From: Faecalibacterium sp.
GTDB lineage: Bacteria; Bacillota; Clostridia; Oscillospirales; Ruminococcaceae
DNA: 8,127 nt
Direction of reading: 5' to 3'
Assembly (NCBI GenBank): GCA_020025795.1
Contig: JAHHRK010000070.1
Span: 1-8,127 of the forward strand
Shown here: piece after piece, positions 5,949 to 8,127 of the stretch
Numbering within the stretch: position 1 is the stretch's first letter
How the letters are laid out: each line of letters opens with the position of its first letter
Notes under the pieces: model-generated
Told to the model about the DNA's origin: nothing
The model's input: the letters and a program-made list of their open reading frames with translations, nothing else
Databases searched by the model: none
Program-made: the position numbers and the translations under genes

Positions 5949-6446
5949 ATGATTTCCTGTCTTTTTTATCTTGCTTTTACCGGCATACTTTCCTTTCTGT
6001 TAGGGCGTATTTTGCCCAAAACCTTATTTTGTGCCGATCACTTTCCCTATCACAGTTTTACCTGGGAACATGGCGGGCGCATTTATGAGCAAATCAACAT
6101 CAAGTCCTGGCAAAGCAAAGTGCCGGACATGAGCAAACTTTTTCCCAATCTGATGCCTCGGAAACAGATGAACAGTATGAATATGCAGATCCTGCCCCGT
6201 ATGGTGCAGGAAACCTGTGTTGCGGAATTCATACATATTCTTTTGTGCTTTACCGGGCTTCGGTGTATCAAATTATGGTCAGGAATCGGCGGCATCCTCA
6301 TCGCGTTTCTCAATGCGGTGGGCAACCTGGCCTTTGTCGTAATTCAACGGTATAATCGCCCCCGTCTGCTGCATTTGATCGACACCATCTCGCACAGGCA
6401 TCGGGTGAAGGAGGTTTCCTATGCGAGTTCTGGTTCTAAGCTGTAA
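5949..6446 (+). CDS. CrtO-like (glycosyl-diaponeurosporenoate acyltransferase family) membrane protein
   Basis: This 165-residue membrane protein resembles Staphylococcus CrtO, which adds a fatty acyl chain to a glycosylated carotenoid in staphyloxanthin synthesis. Matching features are the same length, an N-terminal hydrophobic segment (about 1-27), a central IKSWQSKVPD (51-60), ETCVAEFIH (88-96), a second hydrophobic region (about 94-133) and the hallmark QRYNRPRL (133-140) near the C-terminus. No carotenoid genes are in view, so the acceptor is probably another glycolipid or alcohol (inference). The catalytic residues are not established to my knowledge; the Glu-His pair in AEFIH is the best conserved. 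The start has only a weak ribosome binding site. The 3' end overlaps the glycosyltransferase by 26 bases and contains that gene's ribosome binding site, which indicates coupling. Confidence 0.75.
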   Translation: MISCLFYLAFTGILSFLLGRILPKTLFCADHFPYHSFTWEHGGRIYEQINIKSWQSKVPDMSKLFPNLMPRKQMNSMNMQILPRMVQETCVAEFIHILLCFTGLRCIKLWSGIGGILIAFLNAVGNLAFVVIQRYNRPRLLHLIDTISHRHRVKEVSYASSGSKL

Positions 6447-7566
6447 CACAGGCGAAGGTCACAATGCCTGTGGAAAAGCCATCCAGGAGTGTTTCATCAA
6501 ACGCGGCATCCCCTGTGATATGGACGATGCCTTCCGTTTTCTTTCCAAAGGCGTTTCCAAAATCATCTCCGGTGGTTTTGTACGCATCTATCGTCACTGG
6601 CCCAAGCTGTTCTGCTATGGCTATGACTATACCGAACGTCACCCCGGTATGTTCGGTTCCCATTCCGGCATTTATAAAATACTGAACCTGCGCACCGACC
6701 GGCTGTACCACTATATTTCCAATCATGGTTACGACACCATTGTCTGCACCCATATTTTTGCTGCGCTGATGATCAACGACATCAAGCGCCGCCATCCTTC
6801 TTTTCATGCACACACCAGCTTTTTCCCTACCGATTACACCTGCTATCCAGGTACCGAGCACTGTGATATGGATACCCTCTTTATTCCTGCACCGGATTTG
6901 GCACCCGACTTTACAGCGCGCGATATTCCTGCCGAAAAGCTGGTTCCAACCGGCATTCCCATCCGCCTGGACTTTTACCAAAAGATGGCACGGGATGAGG
7001 CACGGCGCAAATTAAATCTGCCCACAGATTGCCGACACTTGATGGTGATGTGTGGCAGCATGGGCTGCGGTCCTATTCGAAAGATTGCAAATCTGCTTCG
7101 TCAGGACCTGTCAGATAACTGCATTGTTTCCATCATCTGCGGCACCAACCTGCGGCTGTATCATAAATTAACGCGCATCTTCAACACAGATGACCGCGTG
7201 CGGGTGCATCTGTATGTTAAGGACATTTCCACTATGATGGATAGTGCTGATCTGTACCTGACCAAACCCGGCGGACTAAGCGTTACCGAAGCGTCTCACA
7301 AGCGGCTTCCGATGGTATTTGTCAATGCGGTTGAAGGCTGCGAAGCCTACAACAAGCAGTTCTTTACGCAGCGTGGCATGGCTGTCACAGCCGATTCCCT
7401 GCCGGAACTGTCCAAACTGACTGTTTCGCTTTTGTGCGATGCGCCGGCACTAGAAAAGATGTCTGCGGCTCAGGCGCAGTATTTTCCCAACAACACCACC
7501 GAGCAGGTCGTACAGACGCTGATTGACACCGACCGCACCCGAAAGGAGCCCCCTTTGCATGAATAA
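6421..7566 (+). CDS. GT28 / MGDG-synthase-like lipid glycosyltransferase
   Basis: This 381-residue protein is of the length and layout of UgtP-type diacylglycerol glucosyltransferases and plant MGDG synthases, which transfer sugar from a UDP-sugar to diacylglycerol at the inner membrane face. The N-terminal half (MGDG_synth domain) has LSCNTGEGHNACGKAI (6-21, the GxGH lipid-side motif), CTHIFAA and FFPTDYTCY (134-142). The C-terminal GT-B half has GIPI, MCGSMGCGP (210-218), a KPGGLSVTEA nucleotide-sugar motif (282-291) and a following Glu-Asn region (CEAYNKQF). No transmembrane helix is evident; attachment is expected to be peripheral. AAGGAGG (6408-6414) six bases before the ATG fixes the start. 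It overlaps both neighbours. Sugar and acceptor are not certain; related proteins also act on other lipids. Confidence 0.88.
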   Translation: MRVLVLSCNTGEGHNACGKAIQECFIKRGIPCDMDDAFRFLSKGVSKIISGGFVRIYRHWPKLFCYGYDYTERHPGMFGSHSGIYKILNLRTDRLYHYISNHGYDTIVCTHIFAALMINDIKRRHPSFHAHTSFFPTDYTCYPGTEHCDMDTLFIPAPDLAPDFTARDIPAEKLVPTGIPIRLDFYQKMARDEARRKLNLPTDCRHLMVMCGSMGCGPIRKIANLLRQDLSDNCIVSIICGTNLRLYHKLTRIFNTDDRVRVHLYVKDISTMMDSADLYLTKPGGLSVTEASHKRLPMVFVNAVEGCEAYNKQFFTQRGMAVTADSLPELSKLTVSLLCDAPALEKMSAAQAQYFPNNTTEQVVQTLIDTDRTRKEPPLHE

Positions 7567-8127
7567 ACCAAAACCCGTTGTAGATTATCGCAAACTGCGT
7601 TTTTCCAATCTCAACTCTCCCGCATTTTCTCATCTGTGGATGCTTTTGTACTGGCCTCTTTACGGACTTTCCTTTTTGTTCGTAGAGCGTCTTTCTCCCA
7701 TTGATTATTACTTTCCGGTATACAGCACCCTGGACGATTTGATTCCGTTTTGCGAGCTGTTTCTGATTCCCTATTGGTTCTGGTTCTTATATCTGATTGG
7801 AATGCACATTTACACGCTGCTGTACGATGTAGATGCGTTCCGTGGTCTGATGAAATTCATCATGATCTCCTACACCATCGCCATCGTGATTTATCTGATT
7901 TTTCCCACCTGCCAGCAGCTGCGCCCGCTCACCTTTGAACGAGACAACATTTTAACGCGCATGGTTGCCGGTTTGTATGCATTTGATACTTCCACCAATG
8001 TTTGCCCTTCGATTCATGTAATTGGCTCCGTTGCCGTGCTGTGCACCTCCTGGCATATCCAGCGGTTCCGCACACCCGGTTGGAAGTTTGCTTTTGGATT
8101 GAGTGCTTTCCTGATTAGCATTTCTAC
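7559..8127 (+). CDS. PAP2-superfamily membrane phosphatase / transferase, N-terminal part (partial)
   Basis: This reading frame stays open to the window end, giving 189 codons, and was read directly from the sequence. It starts with ATG at 7559, overlaps the glycosyltransferase by eight bases, and has AAGGAG (7543-7548) ten bases upstream. Hydrophobic segments lie at about 26-42, 60-90, 97-116, 153-165 and 176-189. FPTCQQLRP (115-123) and CPSIHV (149-154) match the first two blocks of the PAP2 lipid phosphatase active site (the RP and PSxH motifs). The third block (with the last His and Asp) would be beyond the window. Members dephosphorylate phosphatidate or polyprenyl diphosphate, or transfer phospho-head groups as in inositol-phosphoceramide synthase-like proteins. 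In this operon it could supply diacylglycerol to the glycosyltransferase (inference). Confidence 0.82.
   Translation, partial: MNKPKPVVDYRKLRFSNLNSPAFSHLWMLLYWPLYGLSFLFVERLSPIDYYFPVYSTLDDLIPFCELFLIPYWFWFLYLIGMHIYTLLYDVDAFRGLMKFIMISYTIAIVIYLIFPTCQQLRPLTFERDNILTRMVAGLYAFDTSTNVCPSIHVIGSVAVLCTSWHIQRFRTPGWKFAFGLSAFLISIS

Noticed and set aside
6436..6981. 181-codon open frame on the minus strand inside the glycosyltransferase gene
   Set aside because: It is antisense to a well-supported family member, has no recognisable motif, and has the composition of a shadow frame.
7750..7938. 62-codon plus-strand frame overlapping the PAP2 gene
   Set aside because: The PAP2 frame, with overlapping start, ribosome binding site and CPSIHV motif, explains this DNA.

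Overview
The window looks like a stretch of chromosome from an anaerobic Gram-positive bacterium of the class Clostridia, probably from the Oscillospiraceae/Butyricicoccaceae part of that class. The reasons are the C-terminus of a SCIFF-type radical SAM/SPASM peptide maturase (a near-marker of Clostridia), strong AAGGAGG ribosome binding sites, moderate GC content, and the gene families present. Every gene is on the + strand. I see no tRNA, rRNA, CRISPR array, insertion sequence or phage gene. The organism assignment is inference from family content.

Layout. Positions 1-201 hold the 3' end of the SCIFF maturase. Three bases later comes a PLP-dependent Orn/Lys/Arg-decarboxylase-like protein (205-1539), closed by a clear intrinsic terminator (1553-1586). 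A MATE-family exporter (1647-2981) stands alone and is followed by a second terminator (3026-3065). A 261-base intergenic region then holds an extra hairpin, a consensus -10 box and a stem-loop in the leader ahead of a two-component system: an OmpR-type response regulator (3243-3914) overlapping its histidine kinase (3911-4969) by four bases.

Downstream is a compact apparent lipid/envelope operon. It contains a divergent DegV-family (fatty-acid-binding) protein (5047-5895), a small membrane protein resembling the staphyloxanthin acyltransferase CrtO (5949-6446), a GT28/MGDG-synthase-like (UgtP-like) glycosyltransferase (6421-7566) and a PAP2-superfamily membrane protein cut by the window end (7559-8127). 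The last three genes overlap or nearly overlap, so they are probably co-translated.

The most interesting signals lie around this operon. Between the kinase stop codon and degV sit three copies of GTTGA(C/T) with starts exactly 11 bp apart (4965, 4976, 4987). The last ends ten bases before a TACAAT -10 box. This is the architecture of a PhoB/OmpR-type activator site, so the adjacent regulator may control the lipid operon. The gene set (acyl-binding protein, acyltransferase, lipid glycosyltransferase, lipid phosphatase) would fit an acylated glycolipid pathway without carotenoid genes in view. That pathway is my hypothesis and is not shown by the sequence alone.
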